64,000 bases of DNA, taken from NCBI GenBank assembly GCA_946040795.1, contig CAMGCK010000002.1:1-64000 (forward strand), in the 5' to 3' direction. Source of the DNA: an uncultured Lachnospiraceae bacterium. GTDB lineage: Bacteria > Bacillota > Clostridia > Lachnospirales > Lachnospiraceae. Positions 51,218 to 60,593 of this stretch are shown in pieces (the first letter of the stretch is position 1; every line of letters begins with the position of its first letter). The notes beneath the pieces are model-generated. The model was not told the origin of the DNA. It saw only the letters and a list, made by a program, of their open reading frames with translations, and did no database searches. Position numbers and translations under genes: made by a program.

Positions 51218-53775
51218 CAGAGTTCATACACTCCCGGTGTGAGCTTTACGCTCCGCCCGTCGGGATATACAAATTCCGCTTCTGTATTCGACGGGATCTC
51301 CACCTGATATACTGTTTCTCCATTCTCCACGCTCCATCCGCTGACGATATGCCCGCACGGCGCATCGTATGAAAGATGCATATTTCCGACTTCTTCGGAA
51401 ACCAGAGGACTCACTGTAATTCTCCTGCCGTCAACACGGATTCCCGCCATCTCATGAATGATCCACTCACAGACCGCACCGTAGGAATAATGATTCAGCG
51501 ACGCATGCGGCACATTGTTTTCATCGATACCATTCCAGGTCTCCCACATCGTGGTGGCCCCCTTCTTCACTTCATAAAGCCAGGACGGCGCCGTATCCTG
51601 AAGCAGCAGCCTGAACGCCGTATCCGCATGTCCCGATTCAGATAACGCGTACAATAAAAGCGGTGTACTTAAAAAGCCTGTATTCAGATGATACCCGTTC
51701 CTTTCTACCAGTCTGTCCAGAAGTTCCGCATTTTCATTGATCTCCTCATCATCCAGAAGTCCAAACATGATTGCACGGACATGATCCGCCTGACGTTCCG
51801 AATCGATCTTTCCGTCTTTTACTGCACAGGCCCGGAACGCCTGCCGTACCATGACTGCCGTATTTTCCGCTTCCCTGTAATCCTCCTGATTCCCCAGTAT
51901 CCCCGCTATTTCAGAAAAACACTTCGCTGACCGGTAAAACCAGGCTGTAGCAAGCGCTGCATTGGTCTTTCCCATCTGCCCCACACTGCTGACATCCGGT
52001 TCGCACCATTCACCGTAATCAATACCCTTTTCGATCAGATATTTTCTCAGTTTTCCCGGTACCGGGCTCTTCTTAAACAGAGGCCTCTTCGCGGCTCTCT
52101 TTTTCAGAAAGCCGTACCACTTTTTCATCATGTCATAATTTTCACGGAGAATACTTTCGTCGCCAAACATACGATACATTGTGTACGGCACCTTGATAAT
52201 GGCATCGCCCCAGCCCACAGAGCCAGAAAGAAGGCCTCCAAAAAAGCTGCTCTGTTTAACCTTCGGGGCAATGTTGGCCACCCGACCATCCGGATACTGT
52301 GCGCTTCTGCAGTCCGCCAGCCACTTTCGAATTACCGGATAAGCCTCCATCAGCATGAGGCCCGTCTCGCAGAAAACACCCATATCACCGGTCCAGGCTG
52401 CCCGCTCACGCGTAGGACAATCCGTCGGCACATCACAGAAATTGGACTTCTGACTCCATTTCGCGTTTTCAACCAGTTTTTCCAGACCTTTGCACGCTGA
52501 TGTAAAGGACACGGTTTCCTTCATGTCCGAATACACGGCAATGGCACGGAACTCCGCCTTTTTAAGATCCGCATTCGTCTCGATCTTTGCATATCGGAAG
52601 CCAAAGATCGTAAAGGAGGGTTTATAATCATTCACACCGGGTTTGCAGGTGTAAAGGATTTCCTGACGCGTACCGCCCTCCTGATGACGCTTACGGTCCT
52701 GGAAATTTTCCTGCGTGAAATTTCCGTTCTCATCCAACGTTTCACCATGAAGAATACGGATCGTTTCACCGCCCTCAGCCTCGATCGTAAACGCGGTGTA
52801 CCCGGCCATGTTCTGTCCGAAGTCCATGACGGTTTCCCCGTTCGGTGTCGTAAATATCCGGCCGCTGAAGACTTCCTGTTCACGCACCGGTACCGTATTC
52901 ATGAATACGGCCGCAGCAGCCGGTTCCGCTGCCACTCGCACGGGATGATACCCCTTGAAAGCTTCCATCCTTGCGTCAAAGATCTCGCCTTGCTGCATGT
53001 CATTGAACCGGATCGGACCCTCCTGAGAGGCCTCCCAGCTTTCATCCGATATCACCACGGCCTTTTCGTCACATTCCAGTTGACACAGAAGTCCGATCTC
53101 ACGGCCGAATACGTTGCGGACCCCGTCCACACCGGACACACTGCGATACCAGCCGTCTCCAAGATCCACTTCGATCAGATTCTCTCCGACTTTCAAAAGC
53201 CCCGTCACATCATAGACCTGCGCCGGAAAACGATCGTTATAATCCGTACTTCCGGGTGCCAGAACAGCATCGCCGACTCGCTTGCCGTTCAAATACGCGA
53301 TATACAGGCCCCTGGCAGTGATGTACAGCCGGCCTTTCCCGACCCGCTCTACCATAAACTGCTTTCTGAGACGTGCCGCCGGCTGATGTTCTCCCGGTCC
53401 TTTTTCTTTCTTTTTCCCCTTTTCCGGCAGCTTTTCTTCCTCGGGCAGGATCCATTTTCCGATGAATTCCTCCGCTGAAAGAAATCCCATCTCAAAAGAA
53501 GCACATTCCGGGTTACCTGCCGCTCCATTTTCGTCATACAAACGAATTGTAAGTTCCACATGTTCTCTGGAGTCAAACAGCACCGGAAACACATGATGCA
53601 TGTCAGAAGAAACCACCTTGCCGCTTTCCAGATACTTCCCGTGATCGGTGATTGCGGTGATCTCATATGCAGTCTGAGAAATCCCTTCCGCCGCGGTCCA
53701 GGTAATACGCGGACGGCACACGGATATTCCCATGGGCGATATCATCTGTTCGATCTTAATATGCTCAGCTCTCAT
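51217..53775 (-). CDS. GH78 alpha-L-rhamnosidase
   Basis: 852 residues. Order of domains: N-terminal fibronectin-like strands, the carbohydrate-binding beta-sandwich (about 145-300), a second sandwich with FGQNMAGYTAF, the (alpha/alpha)6 catalytic barrel with the family hallmark CDVPTDCPTRERAAWTGDMG (about 447-466), and a C-terminal sandwich. Conserved Asp and Glu of this block act in hydrolysis of alpha-L-rhamnosides. No signal peptide, so it acts inside the cell. A charged insert (EEEKLPEKGKKKEKGPGEH) near 114-132 is unusual. I start at MRAEHIK, seven bases after AGAGG. Confidence 0.92.
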   Translation of the reverse strand: MRAEHIKIEQMISPMGISVCRPRITWTAAEGISQTAYEITAITDHGKYLESGKVVSSDMHHVFPVLFDSREHVELTIRLYDENGAAGNPECASFEMGFLSAEEFIGKWILPEEEKLPEKGKKKEKGPGEHQPAARLRKQFMVERVGKGRLYITARGLYIAYLNGKRVGDAVLAPGSTDYNDRFPAQVYDVTGLLKVGENLIEVDLGDGWYRSVSGVDGVRNVFGREIGLLCQLECDEKAVVISDESWEASQEGPIRFNDMQQGEIFDARMEAFKGYHPVRVAAEPAAAAVFMNTVPVREQEVFSGRIFTTPNGETVMDFGQNMAGYTAFTIEAEGGETIRILHGETLDENGNFTQENFQDRKRHQEGGTRQEILYTCKPGVNDYKPSFTIFGFRYAKIETNADLKKAEFRAIAVYSDMKETVSFTSACKGLEKLVENAKWSQKSNFCDVPTDCPTRERAAWTGDMGVFCETGLMLMEAYPVIRKWLADCRSAQYPDGRVANIAPKVKQSSFFGGLLSGSVGWGDAIIKVPYTMYRMFGDESILRENYDMMKKWYGFLKKRAAKRPLFKKSPVPGKLRKYLIEKGIDYGEWCEPDVSSVGQMGKTNAALATAWFYRSAKCFSEIAGILGNQEDYREAENTAVMVRQAFRACAVKDGKIDSERQADHVRAIMFGLLDDEEINENAELLDRLVERNGYHLNTGFLSTPLLLYALSESGHADTAFRLLLQDTAPSWLYEVKKGATTMWETWNGIDENNVPHASLNHYSYGAVCEWIIHEMAGIRVDGRRITVSPLVSEEVGNMHLSYDAPCGHIVSGWSVENGETVYQVEIPSNTEAEFVYPDGRSVKLTPGVYEL

Positions 53776-53794
53776 GTTCATGCCTCTTCTTTCT

Positions 53795-54646
53795 TCACGA
53801 AAGATGTTCTTTCAGATACTGTCCGGAAATTTCCAGTGATCTCAGCGGAGAACCTCCGATCCAGTTTTTATGACATTCCAGTACCACAGAATCCACAGGA
53901 GATCTCACTGCGATGTCCAGCATATTCGGAAGGTCCATTGCCCCTAAACCAAGTTCCACTGCGTCTGATTTCAGGATCGGCGTAATGGGCGTCTTTCCGG
54001 GACGCACACCACGGTCATTTACATGATATAGTTTCAGACGTTTTCCCAGTTTCTGCATATACCCGAGCGCATTCGCGCCGATGTCCGCTGCCCAGTAGGA
54101 GTCAAATTCCGCCGCCAGCAGTTCGGGATCCGTATTTTCCATCAGAACGTCATACACGACCCTGCCATCCGGTAAACGCCGGAACTCCGTATTGTGATTA
54201 TGGTAAAGCAGCGAAACACCGTTCTTTTTCAGTTTTTCACCGGCTGCATTCAGGCGTTCCGCCAGTTTCAGAAGCTGCACCTCGTCCGTATAATCGAAGC
54301 GATACATACCGGTCACTACAATCTTATCCGTACCGAAATCCAAAGCCTCCTTCAGGACATTTTCCATTTCACGTTCAATGGTTCCCAGGTCCTCATGGAT
54401 CGCTGTGACCCGAAGCCCTGATGATTCCACCAGGGCCTTCCAGCCGTAATTTCCGCAGTTTCCGGTGGGCATTCCCGCCATTCTGGTCAGCATGCGTACC
54501 AGCATCCCGGAGGGGCGCAGCATGAAACCATTCAGTTCAATGGCATCGAAACCCGCATTCTTTACAGCCTTCAGCGTTTCTTCTGCCTGCTTTTCATTCT
54601 TCAGGACCTGCGCTATCATGATCTGTTGTACTGATTTCCAAATCAT
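53795..54646 (-). CDS. sugar phosphate isomerase/epimerase (TIM barrel)
   Basis: 283 residues of the AP-endonuclease-2-like TIM-barrel family, which includes xylose-isomerase-like epimerases. Metal-ligand blocks are visible: HEDLGTIE, YHNHNTEF, AAEFDSYWAADIGAN, YHVNDRG and VVLECHKN. It lies between the beta-propeller-like protein and the rhamnosidase, so it likely processes the released sugar; the substrate (for example rhamnose or its oxidised form) is not known. Confidence 0.87.
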   Translation of the reverse strand: MIWKSVQQIMIAQVLKNEKQAEETLKAVKNAGFDAIELNGFMLRPSGMLVRMLTRMAGMPTGNCGNYGWKALVESSGLRVTAIHEDLGTIEREMENVLKEALDFGTDKIVVTGMYRFDYTDEVQLLKLAERLNAAGEKLKKNGVSLLYHNHNTEFRRLPDGRVVYDVLMENTDPELLAAEFDSYWAADIGANALGYMQKLGKRLKLYHVNDRGVRPGKTPITPILKSDAVELGLGAMDLPNMLDIAVRSPVDSVVLECHKNWIGGSPLRSLEISGQYLKEHLS

Positions 54647-54655
54647 TTCATCCCC

Positions 54656-56212
54656 TTAAAACATGTCCTCCACATGGACAGTCACATCATCATAAGAAGC
54701 ATAACCCTTGGACTCCGTTGAAACATTGACCGGTGAATCAAGTCCCGTACGCTCAAATACAAGATGGAGCTTCATTTCGCCGTTATGTGCGCCATGGGCG
54801 CGGATATCGGCATCATAAGTGGTATTACCGGGTTTGGTGAGACCTGCGCTCTCTGCACTCTCCCAGCCGTCGATGAAGGTCTCACCGTCATCGGAGAAAT
54901 TCTCGTAAACGGTGGTCATCTTCGGATACTGTTCGCCCATGGACGGACGGGTCTCCACGGTACCGCTGTACTTTCCGGCCACGCGGTAGCCCTTCTGCAT
55001 ATTCTCCAGTGCTGCCATATCCACATAGATTCCCTCATGCGCGTAGGGAATCACTTCCGGAAGCGGCTCTGCCGGTACCGGCTCCGTTGCCGGACGATCC
55101 ACGAGTTCGGCCACCATGACACGCATGTCATCACCCAGCGTCTTTTTAATCCCCTCGTTCCATGCACACTTGCGGGATGTGGGATGCCATGACATTGGAG
55201 AATAGTATACCCATTTTCCTTCCGGATCGGACAGATCCGTACCCATGTAATTCAGATCGTTCTGCGACCTCTTAAGGTCGATCAGCGCCGGACCGATGTT
55301 TCCTTCCTTGTATGCGCGAACAGAAGCCACACCGTACAGATAAACATTCATTGCAAGCTGCGATTTGGTCAGAAGGTTTCCTCTTCTTGGGATCATGCCG
55401 ATAACTGCGCAGTTCGTTTTCGGTGAAAAACGGGTAGACATGGTAATACCAAGCTCATTGTCCGGTGAAACAATGGTCGTTTCGTCATAGCCGGGGGTAT
55501 TCGTCAGCGCTACTACACGCTCTGTATCCAGATCCTGCATCATGGAATCACCGGGACCGCGGTCCATTCCCACATAAGTGAGTGCCAGACCGCCGCGCGT
55601 GAACTGCTTGGTCTCACCGCCGCGAACCGGCTCCAGCAGAATGCAGCCCTCGTGATCCGGGTCCGGCTTTGTGCTGTTCAGGTTGCCTACCGTACGGACA
55701 TTGTCCAGTTCATAAGCATCTTCGGTTCTTCTCAGTTTGCCCACATAAGCCGTTGCCATGGCGCCAAGACCATTCCATGCCATATGCTCGTTGTCCGGTG
55801 AAATGACGATTTCAGACCATACTTTCCAGAGCATCGGCATCTTGACGAGGGCTTCCGGGTACTTCATCGGCACCATGCGGGACTTTGTAATATCCGCGTG
55901 ATCCATGTCCGGTTCACATTCAAATACATAGTCACCGATCAGCGCACGTTTATTGTCCGGAAACGGCATGAAACGGAAGCCGTTGCCCATCGGATCCAGC
56001 TTACAGGGACCGTCGTAGATCTCCAGCCAGTCGGAACCGTCATCGTTCACGGTGGCAATATGAATGTAATCATGGCTTTCACCGGCGCGGCGGTACGGAA
56101 TGGCCACACGGCCGGAATATGTATAGATGGCACCATCGGAATAAATGCCTTCCGGAACCGGAATCTGATGGATCCGAACGGTACCAAAATCTTCTGAATA
56201 AATCTCTCTCAT
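54656..56212 (-). CDS. beta-propeller-like protein of unknown function
   Basis: 518 residues, rich in strand patterns such as VISPDNEHMAWNGL, IVSPDNELGITMSTRF and YYSPMSWHPTSRKCAWNEG, like TolB/PD40-type propeller repeats. No signal peptide or membrane segment. It has no motif I can tie to an enzyme class; an intracellular sugar lyase or hydrolase is possible because oligosaccharide lyases share this fold. I start at MREIYS behind AAAGGA; a start ten codons earlier would have no ribosome-binding site. First gene of the rhamnoside operon, divergent from tetR. Confidence 0.7.
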   Translation of the reverse strand: MREIYSEDFGTVRIHQIPVPEGIYSDGAIYTYSGRVAIPYRRAGESHDYIHIATVNDDGSDWLEIYDGPCKLDPMGNGFRFMPFPDNKRALIGDYVFECEPDMDHADITKSRMVPMKYPEALVKMPMLWKVWSEIVISPDNEHMAWNGLGAMATAYVGKLRRTEDAYELDNVRTVGNLNSTKPDPDHEGCILLEPVRGGETKQFTRGGLALTYVGMDRGPGDSMMQDLDTERVVALTNTPGYDETTIVSPDNELGITMSTRFSPKTNCAVIGMIPRRGNLLTKSQLAMNVYLYGVASVRAYKEGNIGPALIDLKRSQNDLNYMGTDLSDPEGKWVYYSPMSWHPTSRKCAWNEGIKKTLGDDMRVMVAELVDRPATEPVPAEPLPEVIPYAHEGIYVDMAALENMQKGYRVAGKYSGTVETRPSMGEQYPKMTTVYENFSDDGETFIDGWESAESAGLTKPGNTTYDADIRAHGAHNGEMKLHLVFERTGLDSPVNVSTESKGYASYDDVTVHVEDMF

Positions 56213-56271
56213 CTTTTTCCTTTCTCTTTTGGAGTAAATCATGTATAATCAAATCATTGTGAGGTGCTGTC
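56213..56271. promoter_or_regulatory. divergent promoter region of the rhamnoside operon and tetR
   Basis: Only 59 bases separate the start codons. A TATAAT on the plus strand (56244-56249) could be the -10 of the regulator gene. Such a short region implies that binding of the regulator would affect both directions; no clear dyad is obvious. Confidence 0.45.
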
Positions 56272-56811
56272 ATGAATAAAAAAATCGAAAACACCAAGGC
56301 TAAATTGTTCGCAGCGTTTACGAAGCTCGCAGAGACTACTGATCCGTCGCTGATCACCGTAACGGAACTCTGCCGTACAGCCGATGTCAATCGCACCACA
56401 TTCTACAAATACTACAGTGTACCGACGGATATCGCTGTGGAATTTACGGAACAGCTGTTGCGGGAAACCTACAGCAAGATTCACGAACAAGCCTTTGACC
56501 TTGCGGCCATGCTGAACCATTTATGCCGTAGTTACCAGGAGATCTATGCCAACAGTATCGCCCGCAGGCTGTTCTTCGTCTCTTCCTTTGACGATATTCT
56601 CACCCGTTTTATTACACAATTTCTTGGACATGCTTCTCTGCTTGAAAACGGTTCCGTCTATTTTATCGCAGGCGGACTGAACAGCATGATGAAACAGTGG
56701 CTGCTTAACGAGCCGGAAATTCCCGCAGAGGAGGTCGTCAAGCTGATGACTGCCTACACAAGAAATCTGGAAACCGTCATGTATGAGGAACGAAAGCTTC
56801 AACGACAGTAA
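56272..56811 (+). CDS. TetR-family transcriptional regulator
   Basis: 179 residues. The N-terminal helix-turn-helix is at about 28-52 (ITVTELCRTADVNRTTFYKYY), with Tyr residues typical of TetR-type recognition helices. The C-terminal ligand domain is short and similar to those of YhgD-type members. It faces the beta-propeller/isomerase/rhamnosidase operon and is convergent with the sugar transporter, so it probably controls them in response to a sugar-derived ligand. Confidence 0.85.
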   Translation: MNKKIENTKAKLFAAFTKLAETTDPSLITVTELCRTADVNRTTFYKYYSVPTDIAVEFTEQLLRETYSKIHEQAFDLAAMLNHLCRSYQEIYANSIARRLFFVSSFDDILTRFITQFLGHASLLENGSVYFIAGGLNSMMKQWLLNEPEIPAEEVVKLMTAYTRNLETVMYEERKLQRQ

Positions 56812-56854
56812 CAGCATGTCGATCACAGGCAGCTTCTGCTTTGTCGGAAAGACC

Positions 56855-58291
56855 TTAATTTTTATTGGCTTTTTCCGCAATGATCTGAGCTCTTCTTTCT
56901 TCGAGAATCGGTTCGATCTCGGGCATTTTCTTTTCAAGCTTGGCAAGAGCAACGGAGCCGATGATCACAAGTACCACAAGAAGAAGCGGAACAAGGCTGT
57001 ACAGGCAGCGGATCATGAATACTGCACTGTCCGGCTGTGCAGCGACCGTGCCGGCTACGGCTTCTTTATATCCGGAAGCTTTTAACAGTACACCAACAAA
57101 GAACGGACCAAGACCCTGGCCGAGCTGTGAAAAAACGCCGCTTGCAAGCGCATTGGTTAAGGCGTCCTGTCTTGGAAGGCCTTTGTACTCTGTATAGTTA
57201 ACGATATTTACAAGAAGAACATTGCCGAGGTATGCGATCGGAAGCATAAGGAACGCCGTCAATACCGCACCGCCGATCAGCATGCCCATATTGGCACCTG
57301 CAAAGAAATTCAACGCATAACCGAGAACTGCCAGAATTGCTGTAAACCATACCATTTTTGCAGCCCCAAAGCGCTTGAGGAAGAACGGCATGAGAAGCAT
57401 GAACGGCATCATGAAATACGAGAATAAAGACATCGTACCGAGTTTGGCCTGGTCGCCGACCACATAGTCAAAATAATACGCATTGGCGCCAAGATTCTGA
57501 ACGATATTGAATGCCAGGATCATTATGCCGTATGTCCACACATACGGATTGCATTTCAGCATGGCCAGAATATCCTTCAAAGTGATCTTGACGCGCTGCT
57601 GTCCGGCATCGATTGCCGGATTTTCTTTTACAAACAGGAAACGGAAAACAGCAATCACGGTCAGCGGAATCATGTAGAGAAGGATCAGCTTCTTCCAGCC
57701 GTCTGCTGAGAGACCGGCAGCCGTTTCCGAACCGAATACTTTGATAAGACGCGGGAAGGACAGAGTGACCATTGCCGCGCCCATAGTCGTGACGATGCCG
57801 CCATATGCGGAAACCTTACCGATCAGCTGCCGGTTGTTATCAAAAGCACGGACCATATAGGGGAACTGCGCGCCGCCTCTTGCAGTGTTGAAAACGCCGA
57901 AAATCATGGTATATACCACAAAAACCCACACACATTTCAGCACATTGGAACTGATATTCGGGCAGCAGAACAGAACAGCCGTAAAAACAGTCATTCCCAG
58001 GATGCCCAGCTCGTAAGGGCGGCATTTACCGAGTTTGCCAAAAGGGGTAATGTCGATCAGATAACCGACCACAAGATCCGTGACTGCGTCAATGACATTG
58101 CTGATCAGGATCAATGAACCTGCAAGGACCGGATCCATGCCGAGTGCATTGGTACAGAACACCAGCATGTAGGTTGACAGGATCCAGTTGACACCGGCAG
58201 CGGAAATATCAGATGACTTCCATGCAAAAAACTTGCCGATGTGAAGACGGGGATTATTGGGATCTCTTTGTTTTTTCTCTTTTTGAGCCAT
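56855..58291 (-). CDS. GPH-family sugar:cation symporter (MFS)
   Basis: 478 residues with twelve membrane segments, glycoside-pentoside-hexuronide type. DAVTDLVVGYLIDITPFGKLGKCRPYELG is the family loop near residues 70-95 and QDALTNALASGVFSQLGQG another conserved stretch. Likely to import the rhamnose-containing oligosaccharide used by the neighbouring operon. I start at MAQKEKKQ, seven bases after AAGGAGG. Confidence 0.9.
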   Translation of the reverse strand: MAQKEKKQRDPNNPRLHIGKFFAWKSSDISAAGVNWILSTYMLVFCTNALGMDPVLAGSLILISNVIDAVTDLVVGYLIDITPFGKLGKCRPYELGILGMTVFTAVLFCCPNISSNVLKCVWVFVVYTMIFGVFNTARGGAQFPYMVRAFDNNRQLIGKVSAYGGIVTTMGAAMVTLSFPRLIKVFGSETAAGLSADGWKKLILLYMIPLTVIAVFRFLFVKENPAIDAGQQRVKITLKDILAMLKCNPYVWTYGIMILAFNIVQNLGANAYYFDYVVGDQAKLGTMSLFSYFMMPFMLLMPFFLKRFGAAKMVWFTAILAVLGYALNFFAGANMGMLIGGAVLTAFLMLPIAYLGNVLLVNIVNYTEYKGLPRQDALTNALASGVFSQLGQGLGPFFVGVLLKASGYKEAVAGTVAAQPDSAVFMIRCLYSLVPLLLVVLVIIGSVALAKLEKKMPEIEPILEERRAQIIAEKANKN

Positions 58292-58322
58292 GATCAAACC
58301 TCCTTATGGCTGTGTTATAAGC

Positions 58323-58352
58323 ATCATATATCCTAAAAATCAAAAGAGGCAA
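58323..58352 (-). promoter_or_regulatory. possible promoter of the GPH transporter gene
   Basis: Minus strand TTGCCT (58347-58352), 18 bases, TATGAT (58323-58328). The -35 box lies in the 3' arm of the adjoining terminator. Confidence 0.45.
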
Positions 58353-58386
58353 GTGTTGTTTTCTAAACTAAACACTTACCTCTTTT
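58342..58386. terminator. bidirectional terminator-like hairpin
   Basis: AAAAGAGG-AAGTGTT paired with AACACTT-CCTCTTTT, one mismatch, twelve-base loop, T-rich on both sides. It separates the GGDEF remnant and ROK gene from the transporter. Confidence 0.75.
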
Positions 58387-58554
58387 TTCGTTTATTTCAA
58401 GCGATGTTATCACAGCATATTTCAGCGCTTTATCGCAGATGGCATGTCCGAACTTATCATTTACCTGCTTGAAAATGTCCACATCAAACATGATCACAGT
58501 CTCTTCATCCTTGACATGCTCCAGCCGTCCGTTCGTAAATATCTTTTCAGCCAA
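58363..58554 (-). pseudogene. GGDEF (diguanylate cyclase) fragment
   Basis: A 63-residue frame with VIMFDVDIFKQVNDKFGHAI, the strong N-terminal block of GGDEF domains (normally followed by GGDEF itself about 40 residues later). That active-site part is missing; the frame ends in the terminator hairpin. No good start codon or ribosome-binding site. A relic left after deletion. Confidence 0.7.
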
Positions 58555-58561
58555 ACAGCCG

Positions 58562-59458
58562 TCAGTCCGTAAACATCATGTTGGCACAGAGAAGCGCCGT
58601 ATTCTTATTGTCACTTGTGGGCTGCACCGTGAGCGTGTCCACAAAATCTTCCAGACCGACCATGTCCTTCTGAACCAGTCCGCCAAAGAAGTCAAAATAC
58701 CGCCGCATCATACCGCCTGACAGCATGATGATATCCGGCTTGAAAATGATGGCCAGATCAAAAATACCGGCGCAGAATTCCCGGCCGATCTTGTTAAGCA
58801 GTGCTTTGGCCCGCTCATTATGCCCCGCAGCTTCATACAGACCGTCAAAATTTCCGTAACCATTTGCCTTTGCGCGGGCATTCATGGCCGTGCCGGAACA
58901 CAGACTCTCAAAACAGCCGCGATGGTGACAATAGCATTCCGGCCCTTCCGAGGATACGATCACATGCCCCATTTCCGGGTGATAGCGTCCGCTCCGGTAC
59001 AGCCCGGTGCCGTCCCAGAAGGCCGCGCCGATGCCGGTTCCGATGGTCACCATGAGTACCTTCTTACCGGCCGTTCCGCTTAAGAAGACCTCTCCCATGA
59101 GAGCGCCATTGGCATCATTGTCCAACCTGACCTTCAGGCCGCTGCGCGTTTCCAGTGCTTCGATGATATTGTAATTCAGCCAGCCCGGCAGGGAATACGG
59201 ATTGATGATGGTACCGGCCTCCACATCGACAGGGCCTGCGCTCGCGACGGCAATGCCGCGAAGTTCTTCAAAGACGATACCGTTTCCCGCACACATTTCC
59301 TTCAGTACGCGAACCATGCGGTCACACTTCAGGTCCGGAGATTCATCGTCCGTGGCGGAAGGAATCTCGGCATCACTGATCACGATTCCATCGGTGTCCA
59401 CGATGCCGAATTTGATTTTAGTGCCGCCCACATCCAGGGCTGCGGTGTATTTTTTCAT
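58562..59458 (-). CDS. ROK-family sugar kinase
   Basis: 298 residues. ATP-binding LDVGGTKIKFG (about 8-18), the catalytic Asp in VRLDNDANGAL, IGTGIGAA, and the zinc/ROK motif EMGHVIVS...CYCHHRGCFESLCSG, a variant of CxCGxxGCxE. It phosphorylates glucose or another sugar such as N-acetylmannosamine. AGGAG lies ahead of the ATG and a -10 TATAAT at 59488-59493. Confidence 0.9.
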   Translation of the reverse strand: MKKYTAALDVGGTKIKFGIVDTDGIVISDAEIPSATDDESPDLKCDRMVRVLKEMCAGNGIVFEELRGIAVASAGPVDVEAGTIINPYSLPGWLNYNIIEALETRSGLKVRLDNDANGALMGEVFLSGTAGKKVLMVTIGTGIGAAFWDGTGLYRSGRYHPEMGHVIVSSEGPECYCHHRGCFESLCSGTAMNARAKANGYGNFDGLYEAAGHNERAKALLNKIGREFCAGIFDLAIIFKPDIIMLSGGMMRRYFDFFGGLVQKDMVGLEDFVDTLTVQPTSDNKNTALLCANMMFTD

Positions 59459-59487
59459 AGGGTCGTCTCCTGAAAAAGTGATAAGGC

Positions 59488-59518
59488 ATTATACCATTTT
59501 TCATGAAGTGCAGGTCAA
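59488..59518 (-). promoter_or_regulatory. promoter of the ROK kinase gene
   Basis: Minus strand TTGACC (59513-59518), 19 bases, TATAAT (59488-59493). Confidence 0.55.
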
Positions 59519-59617
59519 ATCATTTCTTGTTGCAAATACCGGACTTTCTGTAAAGTTCTTTCAGGCGCGAAAAGTGCTGTACCGTCTGACAGAATTTCAT
59601 CGTGATCACGTATTTCA

Positions 59618-59646
59618 TTGAAATCATCACTTTATTGTGCTAAACT
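59618..59646 (+). promoter_or_regulatory. promoter of the acetyltransferase gene
   Basis: TTGAAA (59618-59623), 17 bases, TAAACT (59641-59646). The leader that follows can fold (CAGGA...TCCTG with GGATC/GATCC inside, about 59680-59716). Confidence 0.5.
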
Positions 59647-59752
59647 ACATTTGCAAACTCAAGCTGGATAAAACGAGCAGGATCTTCATAGGATCTTTTT
59701 TAAGGATCCGTCCTGGAAAAAGCGGCTTTCCCATAAAATACAAGGACAATAC

Positions 59753-60355
59753 ATGAACGAAATCACCATACGTCTGGCTGAGCCGGAGGATGCCTCTGCG
59801 CTTCTGGACATTTATTCTTACTACATTCTGAACACTGCCGTGACCTCTGAGGTCGAGGTTCCCACCGTGGAACAGTTTGCCGCGCGCATTTATAAGATCA
59901 CCGGGAAGTATCCCTATGTGGTTGCCGTAAAAGAAGGAGAGATCGTGGGGTATGCCTATGCCCGCGAATTCCATGACCGCGCTGCCTATGCCTGGTCCTG
60001 CGAGGTTTCCATTTATGTGCATCGGTATCATCATCGCGAAGGCATCGGCCGCAGGCTCTATACTGCGCTGGAATCCATTTTAAAGCTTCAGAACATGGTC
60101 AACCTGTATGCCAGTGTCTCCTATCCGGAAAAAAAGACCACATTCCTGAACATGGACTCTTCCATCTTCCACAGCTGGCTCGGCTACAAAAACGTGGGCG
60201 AGTTCCATCACTGCCGATACAAATTCCACGAGTGGTACAATATGGCCTGGATGGAAAAATCCATCAGTGAGCATACAAAAGATCAGCCGGATTTCATTCC
60301 CTTCGGAAAGCTGGATCGGAACAAAGTGACGGAAGTACTGAAAAAGTTTTCCTGA
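59753..60355 (+). CDS. GNAT-family N-acetyltransferase
   Basis: 200 residues, of the phosphinothricin-acetyltransferase-like (YncA) branch. IRLAEPEDASALLDIYSYYI at the start and the acetyl-CoA loop HHREGIGRRLYTAL (about 94-107) are clear. Residues 150-200 form an extra tail. The likely substrate is an amino acid or small amine. AAGGAC lies before the ATG. Confidence 0.88.
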   Translation: MNEITIRLAEPEDASALLDIYSYYILNTAVTSEVEVPTVEQFAARIYKITGKYPYVVAVKEGEIVGYAYAREFHDRAAYAWSCEVSIYVHRYHHREGIGRRLYTALESILKLQNMVNLYASVSYPEKKTTFLNMDSSIFHSWLGYKNVGEFHHCRYKFHEWYNMAWMEKSISEHTKDQPDFIPFGKLDRNKVTEVLKKFS

Positions 60356-60593
60356 CGCTCAGTGGAGCAAATGTTGAAAACATAATGATTGCTCCCGATG
60401 AAGAGCTTTAATACCTATCTTTTTCCAAATCCGGAAGATTTAACAAAAAATCAGCATCGCTTATAGGATCGGATTTTTGAGATTCCTCTTGCAAAAATTA
60501 AAGATCGAACAGATTTTGAACTTAATGAGCGGTTTGCATTTCATAAGGCCGCCCGGAAAATATAACAAACTTTTTTATGTTACGGAGGTACAT
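60356..60593 (+). other. intergenic region with hairpins
   Basis: 238 bases with no gene. A hairpin GGAGCAA/TTGCTCC with ATGTT/AACAT inside lies at about 60363-60400, and AATCCG...CGGATTTTT (about 60427-60478) could terminate the acetyltransferase transcript. No clear promoter for the following GH43 gene was found. Confidence 0.45.

Noticed and set aside
54656..56212. Firm call as oligogalacturonide lyase
   Set aside because: The strand pattern suggests a propeller but I see no diagnostic catalytic motif, so I keep it as unknown.
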